IMG/VR virus record: IMGVR_UViG_3300009370_000189
Coordinates: 1-22,035 of that record
Reading direction: 5' to 3' (one strand)
Length of the DNA stretch: 22,035 bases
DNA from: a virus
This document shows positions 5,997 to 13,090 of the stretch, one piece after another. The position numbers were made by a program, and so were the translations under genes. The notes beneath the pieces were generated by a model. The model saw nothing but the letters and a program-made list of their open reading frames with translations, searched no databases and was not told where the DNA came from. How positions within the stretch are numbered: the stretch's first letter is position 1; each line of letters starts with the position of its first letter.

Positions 5997-6816
5997 GTAT
6001 ATAATCTCCTCTTTTGTACTCTTGCATAGACTCATCTCCAATAGCCAAAGTTAATGTGTTTGTACGTTGTAGTCCTAATTTTTCACACATAGTTTTGTTT
6101 TTGTCCATGTATTTTTCTATTAGCCAATCCTGTGGAAACTTTTTAAGCAGTTCTGAACTGATATACCCATTAACTTTGTCAAATATGTTGGCGCCAATTA
6201 ATGCAATAGTAATACTATCATCGACTAGTTCTTTTGTAAAACGTACGCCAAGTCTTAAAGGGTTGCCTACAAGGTTTTTGCTTAAACTAGTTGTTAAATC
6301 TTTTATACAAGGTCTTGTTAGGTCGTATGTAATGCCATGTGATATACCAAAGTATGCGGCATCGATAAAAACAGGAATGTTTAATTCATCACACGTATCC
6401 ATAATTTTATTAAAATCTGGATGCATTGAACCATTACCTGAAAATGGTACACTTATTATTAATGAATCGTTTGGTTTAAGTTCGTCATCTTCTAGGTAGC
6501 ATAGATTTCTACCGTATGCTTTAGATAATACTCTTGTTATAATAAAGTCACTTCTGCTTACTCTAATTCTATTGTTGTGATATCTGGAAACAAATTCGCC
6601 GAATGCGTCAGTAGTACCTGGACAAAAAGCACAATGCTTCATGCTTTCCAATCCAATTATTTTATTGTAAGAAGAATTAGATAACCACGATCGCCAATCA
6701 GATTCAAATTGCGTTACACTAAAATTATCCAAGTCGGCGTAGTTAAGTTTTACCAAAATATTATCGACATATTCGATAACTTCTTTAGTTTTTAAAGGGT
6801 CATGTAGCAGTTGCAT
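5965..6816 (-). CDS. Compact PLP-dependent aminotransferase (class I/II fold), 283 aa
   Basis: Numbering is from the ATG at 6816. The fold-type I signature is clear: VFIDAAYFGISHG supplies the pyridine-binding Asp152 and Tyr155, TTSLSKNLVG supplies the Schiff-base Lys180, and NPLRLGVRF follows with the usual Arg. FCPGTTDAFGEF (about 64-75) fits the phosphate-binding turn, and the C-terminal YIRVCIS fits the substrate-carboxylate Arg strand. Class I/II aminotransferases usually have 350-420 residues, so this copy is shortened in the N-terminal arm and C-terminal domain but keeps the catalytic residues. A TTG at 6822 would add two residues; neither start has a good ribosome binding site. It is the first gene of the minus-strand accessory operon and follows the structured non-coding region. 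Amino donor, acceptor and product are unknown; a lyase or decarboxylase of the same fold is possible. Confidence 0.7.
   Translation of the reverse strand: MQLLHDPLKTKEVIEYVDNILVKLNYADLDNFSVTQFESDWRSWLSNSSYNKIIGLESMKHCAFCPGTTDAFGEFVSRYHNNRIRVSRSDFIITRVLSKAYGRNLCYLEDDELKPNDSLIISVPFSGNGSMHPDFNKIMDTCDELNIPVFIDAAYFGISHGITYDLTRPCIKDLTTSLSKNLVGNPLRLGVRFTKELVDDSITIALIGANIFDKVNGYISSELLKKFPQDWLIEKYMDKNKTMCEKLGLQRTNTLTLAIGDESMQEYKRGDYIRVCISNHLSE
6006..6010 (-). promoter_or_regulatory. Ribosome binding site fixing the oxygenase start
   Basis: The minus strand reads AAGAGGAGATTATATAC before GTG 5996. AGGAG at 9-base spacing is one of the strongest Shine-Dalgarno matches in the window. It lies inside the aminotransferase coding region and favours GTG 5996 over TTG 6041. 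Confidence 0.6.
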
Positions 6817-6840
6817 ATGCAATACTTAACGTCAACATAA

Positions 6841-6859
6841 AGATGGCTTACAGCCATCT
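6841..6859. repeat. Perfect 8-bp hairpin near the aminotransferase start
   Basis: AGATGGCT (6841-6848), loop TAC, AGCCATCT (6852-6859). Read on the minus strand it is followed by TTTATG, so it could be a weak terminator or a leader hairpin 25 bases before the aminotransferase ATG. On the plus strand no T-run follows. Confidence 0.5.
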
Positions 6860-6866
6860 GAAACTT

Positions 6867-6903
6867 CGCTACGCTCATTTCTTTTTTAATTTACGCTACG
6901 CTC
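6867..6903. repeat. Direct repeat of CGCTACGCTC (two copies)
   Basis: CGCTACGCTC occurs at 6867-6876 and again at 6894-6903, with starts 27 bases apart. The extended forms are TTCGCTACGCTCA and TACGCTACGCTCT. The second copy lies between a T-run (6882-6887) and an A-run (6905-6911) that could pair. Such GC-rich decamers stand out in this AT-rich genome. Confidence 0.5.
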
Positions 6904-6949
6904 TAAAAAAATAAACGCAATATGCGTCTTATGTGCTAGATGTTAGTCA

Positions 6950-6975
6950 TAGTTCTGCTATTTCTAGCAGAACTA
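6950..6975. repeat. Perfect 11-bp hairpin with TTTC loop
   Basis: TAGTTCTGCTA (6950-6960), loop TTTC, TAGCAGAACTA (6965-6975). It is the most stable-looking hairpin of the region. No T-run follows on either strand, so it does not look like an intrinsic terminator. A structural element of an RNA or a protein-binding palindrome fits better. Confidence 0.55.
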
Positions 6976-7066
6976 CTTACTCATGTGCTGAGTTTATAGT
7001 CACCGTATATCGCTGTCGTAACTGGGCGGTTGTGCTGTACCCATTAGCTCGTTCTTTTCAACGCGA

Positions 7067-7102
7067 ATTTGTGTAATCTTTATACGATAATCTTACACAA
7101 AT
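7067..7102. repeat. Long imperfect hairpin, 10-bp perfect outer stem
   Basis: ATTTGTGTAA (7067-7076) pairs with TTACACAAAT (7093-7102). The 16-base interior contains a second short stem, TTAT (7080-7083) with ATAA (7087-7090). It is preceded by a 4-bp stem at 7050-7063 and followed by TGGGG (7104-7108) with CCCCA (7126-7130), giving a row of consecutive hairpins typical of structured RNA. Confidence 0.5.
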
Positions 7103-7261
7103 CTGGGGGTGCTTTTTCTTCAGAGCCCCATCATTGCCTTTTTCTACAAGCAAGATCTGATCGCAAAATGCGACCTCAATGCTGTTTTATGTAAAGTAGA
7201 TATGTTTTGCCTAATTGTATGTGATGTGTGCCTATCGCTTATATATAGCAATATAATATCA

Positions 7262-7771
7262 ATGTCAAGAAAAAGTAAAATAAAAGGTAAAAGTTGGGAG
7301 AGAGACGTTGCTAACTTTTTAACTAAATTATATAATGAACCGTTTTTACGTGTTCCTAATTCAGGTGCGTTTGTTGGAGGTTATAACATTTATCGAACGC
7401 AAACAATGACAGAACAACAAGTTAAAAGTTTTAAAGGTGATATTATACCAGGTCCTTCATTTAAACATCTAGTAATAGAGTGTAAAAATTATAAGGATTT
7501 TCCATTTCATAAATTATTATTTGCACAAGAAATTAAGCAATTAGACGATTGGATAAAACAAGCACAAGGCTCTTGTGAGAAAAACGATGTATGGATATTG
7601 TGCATTAAAGTAACGCACAAATGTTCATTTGTTGTTTGGGATCATAGTCAAATAATGGTTCCGTCAGACGGAGAATATAAAGATTATCAATATTGTGAAT
7701 TCGATAATTTTTGGGAAGAATCTTCAGAAGATATTAAAAAGGCCTGTTCAAATAAAATAAAACAAGCCTAG
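7262..7771 (+). CDS. PD-(D/E)XK nuclease, Holliday-junction-resolvase (Hjc)-like, 169 aa
   Basis: The N-terminus, KGKSWERDVANFLTKLYN (8-25), is like the helix of archaeal Hjc-type resolvases that carries the first catalytic Glu (Glu13). RVPNSGAF follows, then KGD with Asp60, and VIECKNYKD with Glu73 and Lys75. Together these give the E...D...E-x-K set of the PD-(D/E)XK superfamily. Members cut branched DNA or act as restriction or repair nucleases; resolving recombination intermediates would suit a phage that also encodes gp46/gp47. The ATG at 7262 is preferred to upstream GTG 7109 because the nuclease domain starts right after it and the upstream residues look untranslated, although there is no Shine-Dalgarno. 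It converges on the Hc1-like gene with a gap of 12 bases. The fold is likely; the resolvase role is inferred. Confidence 0.7.
   Translation: MSRKSKIKGKSWERDVANFLTKLYNEPFLRVPNSGAFVGGYNIYRTQTMTEQQVKSFKGDIIPGPSFKHLVIECKNYKDFPFHKLLFAQEIKQLDDWIKQAQGSCEKNDVWILCIKVTHKCSFVVWDHSQIMVPSDGEYKDYQYCEFDNFWEESSEDIKKACSNKIKQA
7740..7769 (-). terminator. Probable intrinsic terminator for the minus-strand Hc1-like transcript
   Basis: On the minus strand AGGC-T-TGTT and AACA-G-GGCCT arms (7769-7761 and 7748-7740 in plus coordinates; 8 pairs with one mismatch) are followed by a run of T (plus-strand A run ending at 7740). It lies inside the 3' end of the nuclease gene, 15 bases past the Hc1-like stop, where the leftward operon should end. 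Confidence 0.4.
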
Positions 7772-7783
7772 TTAATAAAAAGA

Positions 7784-7984
7784 TTACGCCGCTGTCGCTT
7801 CTTTTTTAGTTGCGTTTTTGGCTTCTTGAATTTCTTTTCTTCTTGCTTTGATCAACTTCGACAGACTTGCTAATGCTTTTCTGGCTCTAGTAGCAGAAGC
7901 TTTAATGCCTTTCTCTGTGAACTTTCCGTTCTCTTCAGAGTAGTTCTGAATTTCTGTCATGATCTGTTCATGTGTTTGTGACAT
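7784..7984 (-). CDS. Histone H1 / Hc1-like small basic protein, 66 aa
   Basis: The sequence is Lys/Arg/Ala-rich, with KGIKASATRARKALASLSKL (about 25-44) and RRKEIQEAKNATKKEATAA at the end. The K-x-A-A-x-R-A-R-K-x-L...K-x-x-R-K-E-I-x-x-A-K pattern recalls Hc1 (histone H1-like) proteins of bacteria and phages, which bind DNA without strong sequence preference. The ATG at 7984 has AAGGA 9 bases upstream, a good start. It lies 77 bases downstream of gp46 on the same strand and could be the last gene of the gp55-47-46 transcript. A role in compacting DNA or modulating transcription is an inference; at this length similarity could be compositional. Confidence 0.6.
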   Translation of the reverse strand: MSQTHEQIMTEIQNYSEENGKFTEKGIKASATRARKALASLSKLIKARRKEIQEAKNATKKEATAA

Positions 7985-8061
7985 AATTTATAGTCCTTTT
8001 GTATAGTTAATTAACATATCAGTAATTAAAGCACGTATGATGTGAGTTTGTCAAGTAAAAT

Positions 8062-9837
8062 CTAGGCAATTATTTCAACATCATTAGCATAACTGGTAAA
8101 ACCATTTTCTTTTACCACTTTTAATACTGAATCTACTCTAGAAACCAACTCATCTTTGTGAGAAATTAGGAAAATGTTCTTTTGTTGAGTCCTGCTCATG
8201 TCTTTTAGTACTGCCATTGCAGATTCAACACCTGACACATCCATACCAGCATCAACCAACTCGTCAATAAACAATAAGTTGATCTGTTGATAAAGACTCT
8301 CCCAAACATCTCTAAATGCCCAACTTAAAGATAATATTAATCTGTTTCTTTCACCTCTACTTAAATTATCAAAGTCTAAATCTCGACCCAGCTCTTCAAT
8401 TTGTACAGTTAAGTCACTTTGGAAAATAACTGTATGTGGTAATTTTACCTGACCTAAATAATATGCTAGACGTTGATTCAAATAAGTTAAGTTTTGTTCA
8501 ATTATTCTTGTTCTAATAAAAGAATCTTTTGCAGTTAATAGTTTATATAAGAATTCTTGGTGCCTATGTAAATCTTCAAGCTCATTAATTTTAACATAGT
8601 TAATTTTTTGTATTGCACTTTTGTTTAGTTCAACAATTTGTTCTTGATATGGATCATCTTTTGCTTCTGTTTGTTTTAATTGTCTTTTTAAATCTGCTAA
8701 AGAACCTCTATGATTGTATGCTTCATCAATATTATCATAATAAGTGTCAGGTATAATACCTAAATCTCCAATGCCTGTAATATTTTGTTGCACATTTACA
8801 AGATCACTTTTTAGTTTTTCTGCATAACTTTTAGATTCAGTTAAATTTGAATTTAGTTCTGTTACTAAATGTTCGTGTTTGTCATCGTGTAGTTCTTGTC
8901 CACACGTTGGACATTTAGCATCGTTGGCAAATTCTAAATCTTTTACAGTTTTTTCAACTTGCGTTTGTGCTTTAGTTAAAGAATGTTCATGATATGCTTT
9001 TTCTTTTTCTAAACTTTTTAATGTTTTCATATCGTCGTTATGTTTTGCAAGTTTTTTGTGTGCTTCAAGCTCTTTGTTAATGTCAACTTTTTCAAGATCA
9101 GTAATTGCTTGTTGGAATTTTACAATATCTTTAGTTTTTTGTTGTTGCCATGCACTACTTCTTAGTTTTAATGATTCAATTGATTCTTGTATTTTTTCAT
9201 TTGATGCAATTTTAGAATCTATTTTTATTTTTTCTTCAGCTATTTCTGTTTTATTTGCTTTTTGTTGTTCTTTAAGTAAATCTGCTTTTTGACTTAATAA
9301 TGTTATACCAAGTAACTGTTCAATTATTTCTCTTTGTTCTGCTTGTTTAGTTGCTAAAAACGGTTGTGTATATGTATTCAATGCAATAATATTTTTAAAC
9401 ATCGCATGGGTCATACTAATTAATCTGTTTATTTCTTTTTGTGTTTCTTTATTTTCTCCTTGTGCTTCATTACTTTCAGTATTTTGCTCTATATTATTTG
9501 CATAAAATTTTAAAGTTTGTGGTTTTCGTCCCCTCTCAATTGTGTAGGTTACATTATTTTTTATAAAGTTTATAGAGACCATCATGTCTTTATTATTAGT
9601 TTTATTAACAAGATTATCTCTTCTAATATTTGTAAGTGCTTCACCAAAAAATACATAAGATAATGCATTAATAATTGTAGTTTTACCAGTACCATTTCTT
9701 GCACCAGCATCATCACCACCCAAATCCATATTCTCACCAAGAACTAAAATTAAGTGTTTGTTATCAAATCGTATTGCCTGGGCCGAGTTGCCCACGCTCA
9801 TAAAGTTTTTTACTGTAAGATCTTTAATTATTAACAT
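8062..9837 (-). CDS. 46: Recombination endonuclease subunit gp46 (SbcC/Rad50-like ATPase), 591 aa
   Basis: All SbcC/Rad50 landmarks are present: Walker A GARNGTGKTT (45-54), a long coiled coil interrupted by the zinc hook CPTCGQ (309-314), the ABC signature NLSRGER (491-497), Walker B LLFIDE (521-526) and the H-loop LISHKDE (557-563). With gp47 it forms the exonuclease complex that resects DNA ends for T4 recombination-dependent replication and host DNA degradation. Length is close to T4 gp46 (560 aa). The ATG at 9837 lies 14 bases inside the end of gene 47 without a clear ribosome binding site, so translation is probably coupled. Confidence 0.95.
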   Translation of the reverse strand: MLIIKDLTVKNFMSVGNSAQAIRFDNKHLILVLGENMDLGGDDAGARNGTGKTTIINALSYVFFGEALTNIRRDNLVNKTNNKDMMVSINFIKNNVTYTIERGRKPQTLKFYANNIEQNTESNEAQGENKETQKEINRLISMTHAMFKNIIALNTYTQPFLATKQAEQREIIEQLLGITLLSQKADLLKEQQKANKTEIAEEKIKIDSKIASNEKIQESIESLKLRSSAWQQQKTKDIVKFQQAITDLEKVDINKELEAHKKLAKHNDDMKTLKSLEKEKAYHEHSLTKAQTQVEKTVKDLEFANDAKCPTCGQELHDDKHEHLVTELNSNLTESKSYAEKLKSDLVNVQQNITGIGDLGIIPDTYYDNIDEAYNHRGSLADLKRQLKQTEAKDDPYQEQIVELNKSAIQKINYVKINELEDLHRHQEFLYKLLTAKDSFIRTRIIEQNLTYLNQRLAYYLGQVKLPHTVIFQSDLTVQIEELGRDLDFDNLSRGERNRLILSLSWAFRDVWESLYQQINLLFIDELVDAGMDVSGVESAMAVLKDMSRTQQKNIFLISHKDELVSRVDSVLKVVKENGFTSYANDVEIIA

Positions 9838-10846
9838 CTAAATTATTATAAATTGCCATTAATATTTTTTTGTCGTATGTTTCAGAACCAACACCTTCTA
9901 ATTGTTGTAATACAATTTGATCAACGGAATCAAATTTTTGTATTTGCACTAATGGTTGTTGTGCTTGATCAATTTGTTCAGGTATTAGTTGTAATTCTCT
10001 TAATTGATATTTGTCTATAAACGTTTCTCGTATAAAGTTTGCTTCTTCGTATGATATTTTAATATCTAATGTTACTCTTACGTACATTTTAGGTTTTAAT
10101 ACTGTATCAGGGTCAGCTAATAGTTCAGATATTTTAATTGTTCTATATCTTGGCATATCTGGCCAATTAATATATTTTGGTTCTCCACCCCATTCTAATA
10201 TCATCATACCTCGATCGTCGTCCCAAGCATCTGCGTAGTTGTGTGGAAATGCATTACCAATATAAGTTACATTTTTACTTGTTTGTCTTTTATGGAAGTG
10301 TCCAGAAAATACTTTTTCACACCCAGCAAAGTGTTCTGTTTTAATTGTGCCAATATCAGGCATATCTACCATTGCATTCATTTTAAAATAAGGAAGTTCA
10401 AAGTGTCCAAATACATATTTTTGTGTCATTTTTTCAATTTTTTTCCATTCATCTTGTACTATCCACGGAATAATTGCAATATCGTCCTTTACAATCCATT
10501 CATTTACAATATGGACATTAGGAATATTTCTAATATATTCTACGGAATTAATTTCTCGTTTATCTCTATAAAATAAATCGTGATTACCATTTATAAAATA
10601 AAAGTTTTTAAAAGATTTTGCTAGTCGTTCAACGTTGGATACTGTATAATTCATTGTTGAAACGTTAGTTGCCGATCTATGGTGATGCCAATCACCTAAA
10701 AATATACACGTTTCACAATTATGTGCTTTAGCTTGTAGAATAAACCAATGGATAAATTCTTCACAATCATCATTATGTATACGTGAATTACCTTTTAATC
10801 CAAAGTGTATATCTGTAAAACAAGCTACTCTATTAAAAAATGTCAT
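9824..10846 (-). CDS. 47: Recombination endonuclease subunit gp47 (SbcD/Mre11-like nuclease), 340 aa
   Basis: Calcineurin-type phosphoesterase motifs occur in order: FTDIHFG with Asp12 and His14, LGDWHHH with Asp52, INGNHDLF (86-93), VFGHFELP (about 145-152) and FSGHFHKRQT (about 180-189). This is the nuclease partner of gp46. I use the ATG at 10846, which overlaps the gp55 stop as ATGA. A GTG two codons upstream (10852) would also keep the frame. The order 55-47-46 on one strand, with short overlaps, indicates one transcript in which replication/recombination and late-transcription genes are co-expressed. Confidence 0.93.
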   Translation of the reverse strand: MTFFNRVACFTDIHFGLKGNSRIHNDDCEEFIHWFILQAKAHNCETCIFLGDWHHHRSATNVSTMNYTVSNVERLAKSFKNFYFINGNHDLFYRDKREINSVEYIRNIPNVHIVNEWIVKDDIAIIPWIVQDEWKKIEKMTQKYVFGHFELPYFKMNAMVDMPDIGTIKTEHFAGCEKVFSGHFHKRQTSKNVTYIGNAFPHNYADAWDDDRGMMILEWGGEPKYINWPDMPRYRTIKISELLADPDTVLKPKMYVRVTLDIKISYEEANFIRETFIDKYQLRELQLIPEQIDQAQQPLVQIQKFDSVDQIVLQQLEGVGSETYDKKILMAIYNNLDVNN

Positions 10847-11826
10847 TTCCACTTCTTCTTAACTGGAGGTTTATGTCTACTAATATCTAGATCTTTGTAA
10901 CCTACTGAATCAAAGTCGTCTTTGTTTAGCTCCCCTTTTTTACGTAATGCTCGATTTAGTTTTACTAAACCTGTTTTGTTTACTATTTTAACAGGTCCAT
11001 GAATATTTTTCATTCTTTTTTTGTATGCTGGAGATGAATGTTGCATTTCAGCTTGTCTAGTGCTAGATGGCATCATGTGTTCTTGTTCTAATAAATCATC
11101 TCTAATATTTTGATTTTTCTTTTCAATGTTTAAAATTCTTGTGAAACTATTTGTAATTGCCGCAGTATAATATGCAAAAGGATTTTCTGATTTACTTTCA
11201 TCAAATTGTAAACCAATTTGTGATAATTGCATTAATGCTTGTGATTGCATTTCATCGTTATATGTGTAACCTCTCCAGTTTGCTCTAGTTCCGTATCTTT
11301 CACAAAGTTTCATAAACATTTTTGCAAGTGTATTTGTAATATTTCCATGCGTACAATCAAAATGTCCGTTTTCTAAACCACCAATCCAGTGTGATTTTCC
11401 AACACATATTGCTTTACCTTTATTGTTTAGACGATAATGTTGAAATGGTGGAAAATTCACTTTAACGTGTCTGTCTGCTTCTGATTTTGGATTTTTCTTT
11501 CTATTAGCATCTGTTGGTACGTGATCAAATGACATTACTCTAAATATCAGATCAGTTTTATCAATTTTACGAGTACTGACTGTGTAATTACTTAATTTAA
11601 TTTTTTTCAGGCCACTTTTTTTTGCTGTATTCCAAGCTTCTTGTGTTAATTTTTTAGATTTATTTTTTCTTGCTTTTGCAATAATATTTGCATTAATTTT
11701 TTTTAATGAGGGTATAATCACATCATAATCGTGATCTGTGAGATCGATGTAAGAACAATATGTATTTTTGCTGGCGTGTATTTGGGCCAACAGATCACGA
11801 TTATTTAAATATTTCACTCTTTTCAT
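10843..11826 (-). CDS. 55: Late transcription sigma factor gp55, extended form, 327 aa
   Basis: Residues about 182-260 carry the gp55 core: NWRGYTYNDEMQSQALMQLS (183-202), then QFDESKSENPFAYYTAAITN (207-226), FTRILNIEKKNQNIRDDLLE and MPSSTRQAE. These correspond to the region-2-like part of T4 gp55 that reads the late promoter TATAAATA. T4 gp55 has 185 residues; this protein has about 180 residues ahead of the core, with HVKVNFPPFQHY (about 120-131) and VGKSHWIGGLENGHF (about 142-156), and a basic C-terminus (PPVKKKWK). The long N-terminus matches what I recall of marine T4-like gp55 proteins. The C-terminus shows no obvious sliding-clamp-binding tail as described for T4. The targets are in this window: TATAAATA at four places. 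The ATG at 11826 has only weak Shine-Dalgarno-like AAAGA upstream. Confidence 0.88.
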   Translation of the reverse strand: MKRVKYLNNRDLLAQIHASKNTYCSYIDLTDHDYDVIIPSLKKINANIIAKARKNKSKKLTQEAWNTAKKSGLKKIKLSNYTVSTRKIDKTDLIFRVMSFDHVPTDANRKKNPKSEADRHVKVNFPPFQHYRLNNKGKAICVGKSHWIGGLENGHFDCTHGNITNTLAKMFMKLCERYGTRANWRGYTYNDEMQSQALMQLSQIGLQFDESKSENPFAYYTAAITNSFTRILNIEKKNQNIRDDLLEQEHMMPSSTRQAEMQHSSPAYKKRMKNIHGPVKIVNKTGLVKLNRALRKKGELNKDDFDSVGYKDLDISRHKPPVKKKWK

Positions 11827-11911
11827 AATAATTTATCTTTGTTGATTGTGACCACAAACAGGTCTGTTGAAGTGTGCCGTATGGGGGATTAAGTGCGCCT
11901 TTAATGATGCC

Positions 11912-11919
11912 TATAAATA
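11912..11919 (+). promoter_or_regulatory. T4-type late promoter of the baseplate operon
   Basis: There is an exact TATAAATA 44 bases before the gp48 ATG, with an expected transcript start near 11925. The rest of the 137-base gap to the divergent gp55 gene contains near-repeats AAGTGTGCC and AAGTGCGCC (about 11870-11900) and a weak 4-bp hairpin. I cannot identify the gp55 operon promoter in it. Confidence 0.65.
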
Positions 11920-11963
11920 TTGTTTTAGTATACGAAATTTAAAGGGGAAACACAACCAGAAAG

Positions 11964-12788
11964 ATGGCATCAGTTAAAGGATTTTTGAAAAACGAAGCAG
12001 GTTGGCTTTTTAATCGTACAATTGGACGATTATGGGGCGCCGGTATATCAACGGATTCACGTATTGTGCGTTCTACCGCCAAATGGTCTGGTAGAAATGA
12101 TAAGCATGATTGGCGTGTAAAACTTACCATCCCGTCAGGATCTCCATTAGAAGAATATTTCTTTGCAAGAGGGTCCAATCAGTTATTAAAACCGTTGTAT
12201 GGTACGAAGGGTATATTTTGGCCATTGACACCAACAATGATTATACAGCATTCAGCAAATTATAATCCATTGGCACAAACACATAGTAACTATCCGTTCC
12301 AAGCATATCAAAATTCACAAGTAGATCAAATGAATATAATTGGAGAGTTTCCAGTACAGAATCAACAAGATGCCGCACATTGGGTGGCAACAGTTAATTT
12401 TTTAAGAACAGTAACTAAAATGTTTTTTGGAAAGGATGACGACATGAAAGGAAATCCTCCACCAATATTACATTTATCAGCTTATGGAGATCATATGTTT
12501 GATAAAGTGCCAGTAATAATAAACACATTTAACGTTGAATTAAGAGCTGGTATAGATTACATATCTACTAGACAAGATCCTGTATATTCAAAAAAAGCAA
12601 ACGCATTTCATAATGTTCATAGAGATCAATTTGATCCAAATGCTATGGAGCAAACGTGGGCACCAACATTGTCAAATATTTCTGTTTTGGTGACTCCTAT
12701 ATACAGTAGAGATAAAATTAAAAACTTTAATTTAAAAGATTTTTCACAAGGTAAACTCAGAGGTAAAGACAGAATAGGATTTATTTAA
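11964..12788 (+). CDS. 48: Baseplate tail-tube cap protein, gp48/gp54 family, 274 aa
   Basis: In T4 gp48 and gp54 are related proteins that cap the baseplate dome and start the tail tube. This protein contains the family core: WPLTPTMIIQHSANYNPLAQ (about 89-108), NYPFQAYQNSQVDQMNIIGE (about 111-130), then HWVATVNFLRTVTKMFFG and PPILHLSAYGDHMF. T4 has both gp48 (364 aa) and gp54 (320 aa). Only one such gene is in this window, so it may serve both roles or be gp54. The start is ATG 11964 with AGAAAG close by. It begins a plus-strand operon under an exact late promoter and overlaps gp53 by one base (TAATG). Confidence 0.75.
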   Translation: MASVKGFLKNEAGWLFNRTIGRLWGAGISTDSRIVRSTAKWSGRNDKHDWRVKLTIPSGSPLEEYFFARGSNQLLKPLYGTKGIFWPLTPTMIIQHSANYNPLAQTHSNYPFQAYQNSQVDQMNIIGEFPVQNQQDAAHWVATVNFLRTVTKMFFGKDDDMKGNPPPILHLSAYGDHMFDKVPVIINTFNVELRAGIDYISTRQDPVYSKKANAFHNVHRDQFDPNAMEQTWAPTLSNISVLVTPIYSRDKIKNFNLKDFSQGKLRGKDRIGFI

Positions 12789-13087
12789 TGGCCAAGTATT
12801 CATCTACATCTCCGTATTTTGGAACTGCACAAACAGAAACTTTTTTAGATGTGTATGTACCAAGAACTATTACAGCAGAGCAAGACGATCAATCTTATAC
12901 AATTGAAAGAACTTATGCATATAGACCTGATTTATTGGCATATGATTTATATGGGACGCCAAGATTATGGTGGGTATTTGCTCAAAGAAATGCAAACGAA
13001 CTAGAAGATCCTATATATGATTTTAAGCCAGGAGTTACGATACAGTTGCCTAAAAAAGCAAATTTACAATCTGATTTAGGAATATAA
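12788..13087 (+). CDS. 53: Baseplate wedge protein gp53, 99 aa
   Basis: ERTYAYRPDLLAYDLYGTPR (43-62), then LWWVFAQRNANELEDPIYDF and KPGVTIQLP are the conserved part of T4 gp53, a wedge subunit with a LysM-like fold that stabilises the assembled baseplate. It is about half the length of T4 gp53 (196 aa), as is usual in marine relatives, and seems reduced to the conserved core. It is coupled to the preceding gp48 gene through TAATG and is followed by the hub gene after 3 bases. Confidence 0.88.
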   Translation: MAKYSSTSPYFGTAQTETFLDVYVPRTITAEQDDQSYTIERTYAYRPDLLAYDLYGTPRLWWVFAQRNANELEDPIYDFKPGVTIQLPKKANLQSDLGI

Positions 13088-13090
13088 ACT

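Larger units (their letters stand above)
6817..7261. other. Structured non-coding region between divergent genes
   Basis: This is the largest gap without a supported gene. It separates the minus-strand aminotransferase from the plus-strand nuclease and is less AT-rich to the eye than its neighbours. It holds at least four perfect hairpins and a duplicated 10-mer, listed separately. An open frame from GTG 7109 runs into the nuclease, but its extra 51 residues are Cys-rich and hydrophobic with no homologous feel, so I treat them as untranslated. I looked for tRNA T-arm motifs and found none, and no exact TATAAATA. It may encode one or more small RNAs or a long regulated leader. Confidence 0.5.

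Noticed and set aside
5997-6041. Longer oxygenase start at TTG 6041 or ATG 6035
   Set aside because: There is no usable ribosome binding site, whereas GTG 5996 has AAGAGGAG at good spacing.
7109-7261. N-terminal extension of the nuclease from GTG 7109
   Set aside because: The 51 extra residues are hydrophobic and Cys-rich, the region is full of hairpins, and the nuclease domain starts naturally at ATG 7262.
6817-7261. CRISPR array or tRNA cluster in the hairpin-rich gap
   Set aside because: There are only two copies of a 10-base repeat, with no regular spacers and no tRNA motifs on either strand.
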